From the NCBI GenBank assembly GCA_030426955.1, contig JAUHXS010000015.1, positions 1 through 55,739 on the forward strand: a stretch of 55,739 nucleotides of DNA. The letters are read 5' to 3'. This DNA is from Bacteroidia bacterium. GTDB lineage: Bacteria; Bacteroidota; Bacteroidia; Chitinophagales; JAUHXS01. The notes beneath the pieces are model-generated. The model was not told where the DNA came from and searched no databases. It saw nothing but the letters and a program-made list of their open reading frames with translations. The position numbers were made by a program, and so were the translations under genes. This document shows, one piece after another, positions 25,101 through 34,193 of this stretch; position 1 is the first letter of the stretch; every line of letters begins with the position of its first letter.

Positions 25101-28014
25101 TGGGTGTTCTAACACTGCTCAACATAAGGTCGTCGTTAATGAGTTACCGAATGTTGAGGCGGGAGATGATGTGGAGATTTGTTTTGGGGATAAAACGCAA
25201 TTGAAAGCTTCGGGTGCTAGATTCTATGCTTGGACGCCTACCGCGACGCTGGATAATCCTAATATTGCTGACCCTATTGCTAATCCTGCCACTACTACTG
25301 AGTATTTTGTGACGGGTACGGATAATAAGGGGTGTATGAACATAGATTCGGTTATGGTTACGGTGAATCCTTTACCTATTGCGGATGCGGGTGAGGATAC
25401 GGCCATTACTTGTCTGGCTACTGTTGATCTTTTGGCTACGGCTTCTGCGGGTACGCCTGGGTATAACTTCCAATGGCAAGGGGGACCAGCTACGCCTAAC
25501 TGGAATGCTAGAGGGGCTGGCTCTTATACGGTCACAGTGACGGATAGTAAAGGGTGTAAGGATAATGATCAGGTCGTGGTTTCGCTTACTTCTTCTACGC
25601 TTGCTTTGTCGCTTGATAATGATACGGCTATTTGTCTGGGGGAGAGTACTTCTTTTACTGCGGTTGCTTCGGGCGGGGTGGATCCGATTGTTTATACTTG
25701 GGATAATGGTCTTCCGGCTATTGGTGGTCCGCATACGGTTGCACCTGCGGTAACGACTACTTATAATGTTACGGTAACGGATGATGCGGGTTGTCAGCTT
25801 ACTGATGCTATTACGGTTACTATTGATCCATTGCCTAATGCGGATGCGGGTGAGGATGTAGAAATTTGTATTGGGGATAATGTGCAGTTAGGGGCTTCTG
25901 GCGGAGGCACTTATGTATGGTCTCCTACGGATTCTTTGAGTGATCCTAATGTGGTCAACCCTATTGCTAATCCTACTAGCACTACTAAGTATTTTGTAAC
26001 GGTTACTTCTGCTCAAGGGTGTCAGAGTATCGACTCTGTACTTGTTACGGTAAATCCGTTGCCTGTTGTCGATATTAATATCTCTGCTGATTCTTCGATT
26101 TGTTTGAATGATGTGATTCAGCTTGTGGCTTCGGGCGCTAGTTCGTATGTATGGTCGCCTGCTACGGGATTGAGCAATCCTAATGTTCCTAATCCTACGG
26201 CTTCGCCTACTAATTCTACTTTGTACTTTGTCTCGGGTACGGATGGAAATGGGTGTGTGAACATGGATTCGGTTGTTATTACTGTTGATCCGTTGCCGAA
26301 TGTAATTGCTAGAACGGATGATGATATTTGTATCGGGGATTCTATTCGTCTGGATGCGACTGGAGCGCAGTCTTATGTGTGGTCGCCTACGGCTTCTTTA
26401 ACGAATCCGAATATTAAGGATCCGTTTGCTTTCCCTACAACGACTACAACTTATACGGTTACTGGCACTGATTCTAATGGGTGTGTGAATACGGATCAAA
26501 CAATCATTACGGTGAATGATTTGCCTATTGTGGAGGCAGGGAATGATGTGACTATTTGCTTGGAGGAAAATACGCAGCTTAATGCTTCGGGAGCGCTTTC
26601 GTTTGTTTGGTCGCCAGATTCGGCTATGAGTGATCCGAATGTGGCTAATCCTTTGGTTAATCCTACGGCTTCGATCACTTATTTTGTGGTGGGGACGGAT
26701 ATCAACTCTTGTCAAAATATGGATAGTGTAATGGTAACGGTGAATCCTTTGCCTTTTCCTAATGCGGGTTCTAATGATACGATTTGTATTGGGGATACGG
26801 CTCTGTTGAATGCTACTGGTGGGGGGAATTATAATTGGTCGCCTGCGGGGTCTTTATCGGATAACTCGATTGCTAATCCAATGGCTTTTCCTGCTTCGAC
26901 TACGGATTATGTGTTAACGGTCACTAATGGATTTGGATGCTCGGATGTGGATACGGTTAATATCTTGGTCCATAGCTTACCCTTAATTACTACTTATGGG
27001 GATTCTGGTATGTATTGTCCGAATATTCCTTTGCAAATGGGTGCTTCGGGGGGAGAGGAATATAGCTGGTCGCCTACTATGGGGTTAGATTCTGCTTCCT
27101 TCTCTGATCCAATGGTGGTTATTGATACGACAACGACTTTTGTTGTTATGGTTACGGATTCTAATGGGTGTTCGGATATGGCTAGTTTAACTATTGTTAT
27201 TAGCGATATTGAGGCTAACTTCTCTTATAATGATATTTGTATTGGACAGACCATTCTGTTTGAGGATCTTTCTGTGGGGAGTATTAATGATTGGTTATGG
27301 GATTTAGGGAATAATACTTTTACTACGAATCAAAATCCTACTTATGATATCTTGCTGGAGGGGGATTATCCTATTACCTTGATGGTAACGGATTCTTTGG
27401 GTTGTATTGATTCTATTACGGATACGGTGGTTGTGACGGATGATATTATGGTCAGCACTGTTCCTAAGGATACTGCGGTGATACTAGGGGAAAGTGTACA
27501 AATCCATGTAAATAGTCAGGGGGATGTTTGTTCTTGGTCGCCTGAGATTTACTTGGATGATCCTAATGTGAGTAGTCCTATTGCTACGCCTTTGGAGGAC
27601 TTGACCTATACTGTCGTGTGTATTGACTCGAATGGCTGTCGTGGTGAGGATACGGTACGGATCATTGTGAAAGATGATTGTGAGTTCTTTATCCCGGATG
27701 CTTTTACGCCTAATGGGGATCAAGAAAATGATGTGGCTTACCTAGAGGGATTCTGCATTGATGAGATTGAATGGAAAGTATTCAATAGATGGGGGGAACT
27801 CGTCTTTGAAACTACGGATAGAAAAATTGGTTGGGACGGCTCTTTCCAAGGAAAACCTGCTGAGGTAGGATCTTATGCTACTTGGGCCAAGATTACTTTC
27901 CTTGAAAAACAAAATAATGTCGCTTTTAAAACTGTTGGTGGGGAAATTATTCCGGATGACGACCCCAACGACAATAAAATCTTCTGGAAAGGGTCCATCG
28001 CTATTATTAGATAA
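22138..28014 (+). CDS. Giant surface protein with Ig/PKD-like repeats and CHU (type B) sorting domain, copy 1
   Basis: A 1,958-aa protein from ATG 22138. A signal peptide (IVGIICYSLLIPRSLFA) is followed by about 750 residues of a beta-rich N-terminal region. From about residue 770 come 14 tandem repeats of 75-90 aa with the pattern DAG-D-ICxGD-QL-ASG-YxWSP...NP...TTxYxVTGTDxNGC...VTVN; repeat 13 is PKD-like. The last about 95 residues (FIPDAFTPNGDQEND, VFNRWGELVFET, GWDG, ending SIAIIR) are the gliding-motility-associated C-terminal domain for T9SS export. It is probably a cell-surface adhesin or filament. From 24439 the gene is nearly identical to the next one. Codon use in the repeats (GGG, TCG, ACG) differs from the AT-rich N-terminal part. 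Confidence 0.88.
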   Translation: MNIIPLSTKDIAFKSLIVGIICYSLLIPRSLFADGTKQLRPTQADFGWTFLNMNNVVENHSEGPLYGRPEKDRWNFKICDINERAYIGLRMGLGALSGLEGYITEYRIVRKSDNSVVWGPFTCPHAKILGSYDSVGLIHNYNQAVAGPAQIVGATGYNAIEFTPPDTGVYYIEFDYDPDDSTYRKATRDIDLFDISVGNPSAGALYPGRFWSQTFIITVGNFLRECNASMYVYSNDHLTTFIDFNGMKPNVFTMSANSYGLHNTGNPSFDRASEYGLHQAPEYKLFLSEPDEGCFPTGSLGTLTTGTYIEGCSNGDFCININVDKAGQVDVLLDLNGIPGYQAGTIDRLLNATVVVGTNCIPWNGLDGLGNPVQSAITVKVEVTYLNGITHIPIYDIEEHPNGFIVQPVRPAAPKVNLYWDDSTKFNLVPPICDESGNTILGNTNFSGCNDTLNGCHPWLCNDGVNNNRGYGDKRTMNTWWFVPTENNFDSFTYIVDFISIDWNPSNPNTYDGDSVYCWGPGDSLIYLDVAVNKAAGGKFHVMPGVFSPSDSTTGGTFTGTYKPTPAEIASGEVVIKMTTYGNGDCPALTDSITITFLTENIIDAGENDSLCQENFPFQLNGNIINGSVTTLWKGGDGSFNPNRNTLNATYTPSASEINSGYVKLFLQVSASGTFSCGGLPDSVTLVIFPDPDFEIVSEANELCIGDSVFAFVKDADSGSSYLWKPGIYTSDSTSDSTYLYPIHDQTFTVTVTSPMGCTHSESINIGVNSLPVMDAGDNDTICVGDVAQLNGSDDGQDDNTYTWTPNTHLSNPTIINPMATPPVTTVYTLTVTSGKGCQASDSATVVVNPPPIVDAGSDDTICRGDSAQLNASGAVSYTWFPPTNLTNPNIPNPKAFPTVTTSYIVTGTDANGCLNTDTVIVRVNNLPTISASGDKEICLGDTAQLMASGGTSYVWSPAVSLTNPNIPNPRAFPTSSTVYTVVGTDGNGCSNTAQHKVVVNELPNVEAGDDVEICFGDKTQLKASGARFYAWTPTATLDNPNIADPIANPATTTEYFVTGTDNKGCMNIDSVMVTVNPLPIADAGEDTAITCLATVDLLATASAGTPGYNFQWQGGPATPNWNARGAGSYTVTVTDSKGCKDNDQVVVSLTSSTLALSLDNDTAICLGESTSFTAVASGGVDPIVYTWDNGLPAIGGPHTVAPAVTTTYNVTVTDDAGCQLTDAITVTIDPLPNADAGEDVEICIGDNVQLGASGGGTYVWSPTDSLSDPNVVNPIANPTSTTKYFVTVTSAQGCQSIDSVLVTVNPLPVVDINISADSSICLNDVIQLVASGASSYVWSPATGLSNPNVPNPTASPTNSTLYFVSGTDGNGCVNMDSVVITVDPLPNVIARTDDDICIGDSIRLDATGAQSYVWSPTASLTNPNIKDPFAFPTTTTTYTVTGTDSNGCVNTDQTIITVNDLPIVEAGNDVTICLEENTQLNASGALSFVWSPDSAMSDPNVANPLVNPTASITYFVVGTDINSCQNMDSVMVTVNPLPFPNAGSNDTICIGDTALLNATGGGNYNWSPAGSLSDNSIANPMAFPASTTDYVLTVTNGFGCSDVDTVNILVHSLPLITTYGDSGMYCPNIPLQMGASGGEEYSWSPTMGLDSASFSDPMVVIDTTTTFVVMVTDSNGCSDMASLTIVISDIEANFSYNDICIGQTILFEDLSVGSINDWLWDLGNNTFTTNQNPTYDILLEGDYPITLMVTDSLGCIDSITDTVVVTDDIMVSTVPKDTAVILGESVQIHVNSQGDVCSWSPEIYLDDPNVSSPIATPLEDLTYTVVCIDSNGCRGEDTVRIIVKDDCEFFIPDAFTPNGDQENDVAYLEGFCIDEIEWKVFNRWGELVFETTDRKIGWDGSFQGKPAEVGSYATWAKITFLEKQNNVAFKTVGGEIIPDDDPNDNKIFWKGSIAIIR
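24439..28009 (+). repeat. 3.57-kb near-identical block, copy 1
   Basis: Aligns without gaps (offset 6,153) to 30592-34162. I see only a handful of substitutions, nearly all in the first about 180 bp plus one close to the stop; spot checks of the middle show identity. It encodes all 14 repeats and the sorting domain. Confidence 0.93.
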
Positions 28015-28033
28015 TAGCTACTCTTGAACTTAG

Positions 28034-28071
28034 TAAGTTGCGCAAAAAAAATTCCACTTTTGCGCAACTTA
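28034..28071 (+). terminator. Strong hairpin after giant protein copy 1
   Basis: A perfect 14-bp inverted repeat, TAAGTTGCGCAAAA / TTTTGCGCAACTTA, with a 10-base loop, 20 bp after the stop codon. It separates the transcripts of the two giant genes. The second copy has no such hairpin and runs straight into the PorP/SprF gene. Confidence 0.7.
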
Positions 28072-28262
28072 TTTCAATCAATATCGTACAAAGGGGCGTA
28101 AATTAGCTTTATTGTTAGTAAAAAGACTTGGTGTCCTTTTTTGCTAGCAATAAGCGAAATATAAAAAATTGATTATCTAATAAATAAGATAAAAAGAAAA
28201 GATATTAGAAAGCTTATACTAAAGGAGTAATTAAACACTTTCTAAGATTAGAAAACATTAAT

Positions 28263-28296
28263 TTGTCCAACTGTATAATAATATGACATATCTTTG
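28263..28296 (+). promoter_or_regulatory. Promoter-like segment of the second giant adhesin
   Basis: TTTG (28262-28265) and TATCTTTG (28289-28296), with the same 23-bp spacing and related sequence as 22077-22110. An in-frame TTG at 28294 is part of the -7 box, so ATG 28315 is the start. Bases 28072-28262 hold nothing else recognisable. Confidence 0.6.
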
Positions 28297-28314
28297 CCTA
28301 AACAAAAAAGAACC

Positions 28315-31300
28315 ATGCTACTAAATTCTTTCCCCAACAAAAAGAGTTATTTTAAAGTACTTTGCTTCTCTATACTAACTTGTCTTAGCTTAAACATAAA
28401 AGCAGATGGCACAAAACAACTCAAGCCGACAACAAATGCAAATCAGGTAGGCAACATCATGCTATATAAAGGCGGTGGAAATCAAAACTACCTCCCTTTT
28501 GCCATATATGGGGGTCCTGAACATAGCAGGCTTCATATAACAATTTGTGATACCTCTGAGAAAGTCTACTTTGGAATGAAGTTTAGAAATAACTCAGCCA
28601 ATTGGGCAACTACCACAAGTTATAGAATAAAAGATCCTAGTGGAACTGTTGTTTGGGGACCATTTCCATCTGTGCCTACTTCAGGAAACCCCGGATATAT
28701 TACTTCCTATGCAAGAGCCGTTGCTGGCCCAGCACAAATCGTTGGAGCAGGAACAGGTTACAACGCACTTGTTTTCAATCCAAGCACTACAGGAGATTAT
28801 TATATTGAGTTTAACTATACCATCACTGGAAATGGAGAATCTCAACGAAGAGACTTTGAGTTCTTCGATATTACGGTAGCAGATAAAGATAATAATGCTA
28901 AAGAAGGAAGAGTTTGGAGTAAAAATTGGTGTGTATCAACCAACTCTTTTACGAATACTTTTGGGGGAAATTTTTATGTTTACTCTAATGACAATCTTAC
29001 TACAAAGCTAAACTTCAATGGTATTAAGCCATATGTATTTAATATTGCTGCTAACTCTACTGGTCTTTTCAATACTGGCAATCCCACATTTGATAGAGCA
29101 TCAGCTTGGGTAAATAGTACAAATCCTGAATACAGATTATTCTTAACCGCTCCTGATACTGGCTGCTTTCCTGTTGGACAATTGGGCAGTCTTACTGCTG
29201 CCACAACCATCAACGGTTGTAATAGTGGTGATTTTTGCATCAACATTACAGTCGATAAAGCAGGGCAAGTTGATGTATTACTAGACCTAAATGGAACAGA
29301 TGGGTATCAAGCTGGTACGGAAGATGTTTTAATCAACTATAATGTCAATATTGGCATAAACTGCGTACCATGGGATGGGTTAGATGGCTTGGGCAATCCA
29401 GTTCAATCTGCTATTACCGTAAAAGTTGAAGTTACCTACCTAAACGGTATTACACATATCCCACTATATGACGTAGAAGAGCATCCTGATGGTTTTATTG
29501 TTCAGCCATTTAGACCAGCAGCACCAAAAGTAAATCTTTACTGGGACGATTCCACAAAACTAAATGCAGGAGGAGCATTCGACTGCGGTAGTTCGCCAGA
29601 TGTTTTAGGTACAATTAATCTGACAGGATGCAATGACACCATTACTGGCTGCCATCCATGGCCATGTAATGATGGGCTTAATAACAATGCAGGCTATGGT
29701 GAAGCAAAAACGATCAATACATGGTGGTTTGTGCCAACAAATAATAATTTTGACTCTTTTACCTATATAGTAGACTTCATCTCTATTGACTGGAACCCTT
29801 CTAACCCCAATACCTATGATGGCGACTCTACCTATTGCTGGAGTGTTGATGACTCTCTAATTTATCTAGATGTAGTAGTCAACAAAGCAGCTGGAGGGAG
29901 GTTTCATGTAATGCCTGGTGTTTTTAGCCCAAGCGACTCCACCACAGGAGGTACTTTCACAGGAACCTATAAGCCTACTCCTACTGAGATAGCCTCTGGA
30001 GAAGTAATTATCAAGATGACTACTTATGGCAATGGCGACTGCCCTCCATTTACAGATTCTATTACCATCACCTTTAATGATAAGCTAGTCATAAATGCAG
30101 GCTCAGATGACACACTATGTCAAGAAAGCTTTCCATTCCAACTCAATGGAAGCATAACCAATGGCACAGCTACTGCTAGTTGGCTCGGAGGAACAGGGAC
30201 CTTTTCCCCAGGAAGAAATGTGCTAAATCCAACTTATACTCCAAGTACAGCCGAAATCAACGCGGGCTTTGTTGAACTAGTTCTAGACGCAACTTCTCTA
30301 CCGAGCGGAATATGTAATGGAACTCCAGATACTGTCAGGTTAACTATCTATAAAACGCCAGGTTTTTTAGTTGGTTTTGAACCTCCTGTTTTAGAAATCT
30401 GTACAGGAGACTCTCTGAAAATATGGGCATATAATGCTCCTGCTGGATCTTCATTTTTATGGCAACCAGGTATTTACAACAGCGATAGCACAAATGACAC
30501 TACTTATTTCTTCCCTCCAGCTTCAATTACTATATCTTTAACAGTTACATCCCCTGAAGGTTGTGTTAGGTCAATTTCTGGACCACTAACAGTCAACTCT
30601 CTACCAGTGATGGATGCGGGAGATAATGATACCATTTGCGTAGGCGATGTAGCTCAACTCAATGGCTCTGATGATGGACAAGATGATAATACGTATACTT
30701 GGACACCCAATACTTACCTTTCAAATCCCACTATCATCAATCCAATGGCTACTCCGCCTGCAACTACTGTCTATACCCTCACTGTTACTTCTGGAAAAGG
30801 GTGTCAAGCATCTGACTCGGCTACGGTTGTCGTCAATCCTCCACCGATTGTTGATGCTGGGTCTGATGATACGATTTGTAGAGGGGATTCTGCTCAACTG
30901 AATGCCTCGGGAGCAGTATCTTATACTTGGTTCCCTCCTACTAATCTGACCAATCCTAATATCCCTAACCCTAAAGCATTCCCTACGGTCACCACTTCTT
31001 ATATTGTAACGGGTACGGATGCTAATGGTTGCTTGAATACGGATACAGTCATTGTCAGAGTGAATAACCTTCCTACTATTTCGGCTTCGGGGGATAAGGA
31101 AATTTGCCTTGGGGATACGGCTCAGCTTATGGCTTCGGGTGGTACTTCTTATGTGTGGTCGCCTGCTGTCTCACTTACGAATCCGAATATTCCTAATCCT
31201 AGGGCTTTTCCTACGTCGTCTACGGTCTATACTGTTGTTGGCACAGATGGTAATGGGTGTTCTAACACTGCTCAACATAAGGTCGTCGTTAATGAGTTAC

Positions 31301-34167
31301 CGAATGTTGAGGCGGGAGATGATGTGGAGATTTGTTTTGGGGATAAAACGCAATTGAAAGCTTCGGGTGCTAGATTCTATGCTTGGACGCCTACCGCGAC
31401 GCTGGATAATCCTAATATTGCTGACCCTATTGCTAATCCTGCCACTACTACTGAGTATTTTGTGACGGGTACGGATAATAAGGGGTGTATGAACATAGAT
31501 TCGGTTATGGTTACGGTGAATCCTTTACCTATTGCGGATGCGGGTGAGGATACGGCCATTACTTGTCTGGCTACTGTTGATCTTTTGGCTACGGCTTCTG
31601 CGGGTACGCCTGGGTATAACTTCCAATGGCAAGGGGGACCAGCTACGCCTAACTGGAATGCTAGAGGGGCTGGCTCTTATACGGTCACAGTGACGGATAG
31701 TAAAGGGTGTAAGGATAATGATCAGGTCGTGGTTTCGCTTACTTCTTCTACGCTTGCTTTGTCGCTTGATAATGATACGGCTATTTGTCTGGGGGAGAGT
31801 ACTTCTTTTACTGCGGTTGCTTCGGGCGGGGTGGATCCGATTGTTTATACTTGGGATAATGGTCTTCCGGCTATTGGTGGTCCGCATACGGTTGCACCTG
31901 CGGTAACGACTACTTATAATGTTACGGTAACGGATGATGCGGGTTGTCAGCTTACTGATGCTATTACGGTTACTATTGATCCATTGCCTAATGCGGATGC
32001 GGGTGAGGATGTAGAAATTTGTATTGGGGATAATGTGCAGTTAGGGGCTTCTGGCGGAGGCACTTATGTATGGTCTCCTACGGATTCTTTGAGTGATCCT
32101 AATGTGGTCAACCCTATTGCTAATCCTACTAGCACTACTAAGTATTTTGTAACGGTTACTTCTGCTCAAGGGTGTCAGAGTATCGACTCTGTACTTGTTA
32201 CGGTAAATCCGTTGCCTGTTGTCGATATTAATATCTCTGCTGATTCTTCGATTTGTTTGAATGATGTGATTCAGCTTGTGGCTTCGGGCGCTAGTTCGTA
32301 TGTATGGTCGCCTGCTACGGGATTGAGCAATCCTAATGTTCCTAATCCTACGGCTTCGCCTACTAATTCTACTTTGTACTTTGTCTCGGGTACGGATGGA
32401 AATGGGTGTGTGAACATGGATTCGGTTGTTATTACTGTTGATCCGTTGCCGAATGTAATTGCTAGAACGGATGATGATATTTGTATCGGGGATTCTATTC
32501 GTCTGGATGCGACTGGAGCGCAGTCTTATGTGTGGTCGCCTACGGCTTCTTTAACGAATCCGAATATTAAGGATCCGTTTGCTTTCCCTACAACGACTAC
32601 AACTTATACGGTTACTGGCACTGATTCTAATGGGTGTGTGAATACGGATCAAACAATCATTACGGTGAATGATTTGCCTATTGTGGAGGCAGGGAATGAT
32701 GTGACTATTTGCTTGGAGGAAAATACGCAGCTTAATGCTTCGGGAGCGCTTTCGTTTGTTTGGTCGCCAGATTCGGCTATGAGTGATCCGAATGTGGCTA
32801 ATCCTTTGGTTAATCCTACGGCTTCGATCACTTATTTTGTGGTGGGGACGGATATCAACTCTTGTCAAAATATGGATAGTGTAATGGTAACGGTGAATCC
32901 TTTGCCTTTTCCTAATGCGGGTTCTAATGATACGATTTGTATTGGGGATACGGCTCTGTTGAATGCTACTGGTGGGGGGAATTATAATTGGTCGCCTGCG
33001 GGGTCTTTATCGGATAACTCGATTGCTAATCCAATGGCTTTTCCTGCTTCGACTACGGATTATGTGTTAACGGTCACTAATGGATTTGGATGCTCGGATG
33101 TGGATACGGTTAATATCTTGGTCCATAGCTTACCCTTAATTACTACTTATGGGGATTCTGGTATGTATTGTCCGAATATTCCTTTGCAAATGGGTGCTTC
33201 GGGGGGAGAGGAATATAGCTGGTCGCCTACTATGGGGTTAGATTCTGCTTCCTTCTCTGATCCAATGGTGGTTATTGATACGACAACGACTTTTGTTGTT
33301 ATGGTTACGGATTCTAATGGGTGTTCGGATATGGCTAGTTTAACTATTGTTATTAGCGATATTGAGGCTAACTTCTCTTATAATGATATTTGTATTGGAC
33401 AGACCATTCTGTTTGAGGATCTTTCTGTGGGGAGTATTAATGATTGGTTATGGGATTTAGGGAATAATACTTTTACTACGAATCAAAATCCTACTTATGA
33501 TATCTTGCTGGAGGGGGATTATCCTATTACCTTGATGGTAACGGATTCTTTGGGTTGTATTGATTCTATTACGGATACGGTGGTTGTGACGGATGATATT
33601 ATGGTCAGCACTGTTCCTAAGGATACTGCGGTGATACTAGGGGAAAGTGTACAAATCCATGTAAATAGTCAGGGGGATGTTTGTTCTTGGTCGCCTGAGA
33701 TTTACTTGGATGATCCTAATGTGAGTAGTCCTATTGCTACGCCTTTGGAGGACTTGACCTATACTGTCGTGTGTATTGACTCGAATGGCTGTCGTGGTGA
33801 GGATACGGTACGGATCATTGTGAAAGATGATTGTGAGTTCTTTATCCCGGATGCTTTTACGCCTAATGGGGATCAAGAAAATGATGTGGCTTACCTAGAG
33901 GGATTCTGCATTGATGAGATTGAATGGAAAGTATTCAATAGATGGGGGGAACTCGTCTTTGAAACTACGGATAGAAAAATTGGTTGGGACGGCTCTTTCC
34001 AAGGAAAACCTGCTGAGGTAGGATCTTATGCTACTTGGGCCAAGATTACTTTCCTTGAAAAACAAAATAATGTCGCTTTTAAAACTGTTGGTGGGGAAAT
34101 TATTCCGGATGACGACCCCAACGACAATAAAATCTTCTGGAAAGGGTCTATCGCTATTATTAAGTAA
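28315..34167 (+). CDS. Giant surface protein with Ig/PKD-like repeats and CHU (type B) sorting domain, copy 2
   Basis: A 1,950-aa protein from ATG 28315 with signal peptide (VLCFSILTCLSLNIKA). Its N-terminal about 760 residues are clearly homologous to copy 1 but diverged, with islands of near-identity (for example around GNPVQSAITVKVEVTYLNG and the FDSFTYIVDF segment). The remainder is almost residue-for-residue the same, including the sorting domain; the last residue is K instead of R. The N-terminal region is therefore the variable part displayed on a shared stalk. Only 26 bp separate it from the PorP/SprF gene, so this copy is probably the one linked to that secretion partner. Confidence 0.88.
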   Translation: MLLNSFPNKKSYFKVLCFSILTCLSLNIKADGTKQLKPTTNANQVGNIMLYKGGGNQNYLPFAIYGGPEHSRLHITICDTSEKVYFGMKFRNNSANWATTTSYRIKDPSGTVVWGPFPSVPTSGNPGYITSYARAVAGPAQIVGAGTGYNALVFNPSTTGDYYIEFNYTITGNGESQRRDFEFFDITVADKDNNAKEGRVWSKNWCVSTNSFTNTFGGNFYVYSNDNLTTKLNFNGIKPYVFNIAANSTGLFNTGNPTFDRASAWVNSTNPEYRLFLTAPDTGCFPVGQLGSLTAATTINGCNSGDFCINITVDKAGQVDVLLDLNGTDGYQAGTEDVLINYNVNIGINCVPWDGLDGLGNPVQSAITVKVEVTYLNGITHIPLYDVEEHPDGFIVQPFRPAAPKVNLYWDDSTKLNAGGAFDCGSSPDVLGTINLTGCNDTITGCHPWPCNDGLNNNAGYGEAKTINTWWFVPTNNNFDSFTYIVDFISIDWNPSNPNTYDGDSTYCWSVDDSLIYLDVVVNKAAGGRFHVMPGVFSPSDSTTGGTFTGTYKPTPTEIASGEVIIKMTTYGNGDCPPFTDSITITFNDKLVINAGSDDTLCQESFPFQLNGSITNGTATASWLGGTGTFSPGRNVLNPTYTPSTAEINAGFVELVLDATSLPSGICNGTPDTVRLTIYKTPGFLVGFEPPVLEICTGDSLKIWAYNAPAGSSFLWQPGIYNSDSTNDTTYFFPPASITISLTVTSPEGCVRSISGPLTVNSLPVMDAGDNDTICVGDVAQLNGSDDGQDDNTYTWTPNTYLSNPTIINPMATPPATTVYTLTVTSGKGCQASDSATVVVNPPPIVDAGSDDTICRGDSAQLNASGAVSYTWFPPTNLTNPNIPNPKAFPTVTTSYIVTGTDANGCLNTDTVIVRVNNLPTISASGDKEICLGDTAQLMASGGTSYVWSPAVSLTNPNIPNPRAFPTSSTVYTVVGTDGNGCSNTAQHKVVVNELPNVEAGDDVEICFGDKTQLKASGARFYAWTPTATLDNPNIADPIANPATTTEYFVTGTDNKGCMNIDSVMVTVNPLPIADAGEDTAITCLATVDLLATASAGTPGYNFQWQGGPATPNWNARGAGSYTVTVTDSKGCKDNDQVVVSLTSSTLALSLDNDTAICLGESTSFTAVASGGVDPIVYTWDNGLPAIGGPHTVAPAVTTTYNVTVTDDAGCQLTDAITVTIDPLPNADAGEDVEICIGDNVQLGASGGGTYVWSPTDSLSDPNVVNPIANPTSTTKYFVTVTSAQGCQSIDSVLVTVNPLPVVDINISADSSICLNDVIQLVASGASSYVWSPATGLSNPNVPNPTASPTNSTLYFVSGTDGNGCVNMDSVVITVDPLPNVIARTDDDICIGDSIRLDATGAQSYVWSPTASLTNPNIKDPFAFPTTTTTYTVTGTDSNGCVNTDQTIITVNDLPIVEAGNDVTICLEENTQLNASGALSFVWSPDSAMSDPNVANPLVNPTASITYFVVGTDINSCQNMDSVMVTVNPLPFPNAGSNDTICIGDTALLNATGGGNYNWSPAGSLSDNSIANPMAFPASTTDYVLTVTNGFGCSDVDTVNILVHSLPLITTYGDSGMYCPNIPLQMGASGGEEYSWSPTMGLDSASFSDPMVVIDTTTTFVVMVTDSNGCSDMASLTIVISDIEANFSYNDICIGQTILFEDLSVGSINDWLWDLGNNTFTTNQNPTYDILLEGDYPITLMVTDSLGCIDSITDTVVVTDDIMVSTVPKDTAVILGESVQIHVNSQGDVCSWSPEIYLDDPNVSSPIATPLEDLTYTVVCIDSNGCRGEDTVRIIVKDDCEFFIPDAFTPNGDQENDVAYLEGFCIDEIEWKVFNRWGELVFETTDRKIGWDGSFQGKPAEVGSYATWAKITFLEKQNNVAFKTVGGEIIPDDDPNDNKIFWKGSIAIIK
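30592..34162 (+). repeat. 3.57-kb near-identical block, copy 2
   Basis: Partner of 24439-28009. Such low divergence over 3.5 kb, beside strongly diverged 5' halves, indicates recent duplication or gene conversion of the repeat/stalk region. Confidence 0.93.
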
Positions 34168-34174
34168 AAATGAT

Positions 34175-34182
34175 TACCTTTG
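34175..34182 (+). promoter_or_regulatory. Possible -7 box before the PorP/SprF gene
   Basis: TACCTTTG fits TAnnTTTG. No TTG is found at the right distance upstream, so this is weak. The same octamer recurs at 35209-35216, before the PorE-like gene. Confidence 0.3.
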
Positions 34183-34193
34183 CAGGCAGATAG

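Noticed and set aside
25372-25734. Long opposite-strand and other-frame open frames within the adhesin repeats
   Set aside because: They occur at identical positions in both copies and follow from the skewed codon use of the repeats; the products are arginine- or leucine-rich nonsense.
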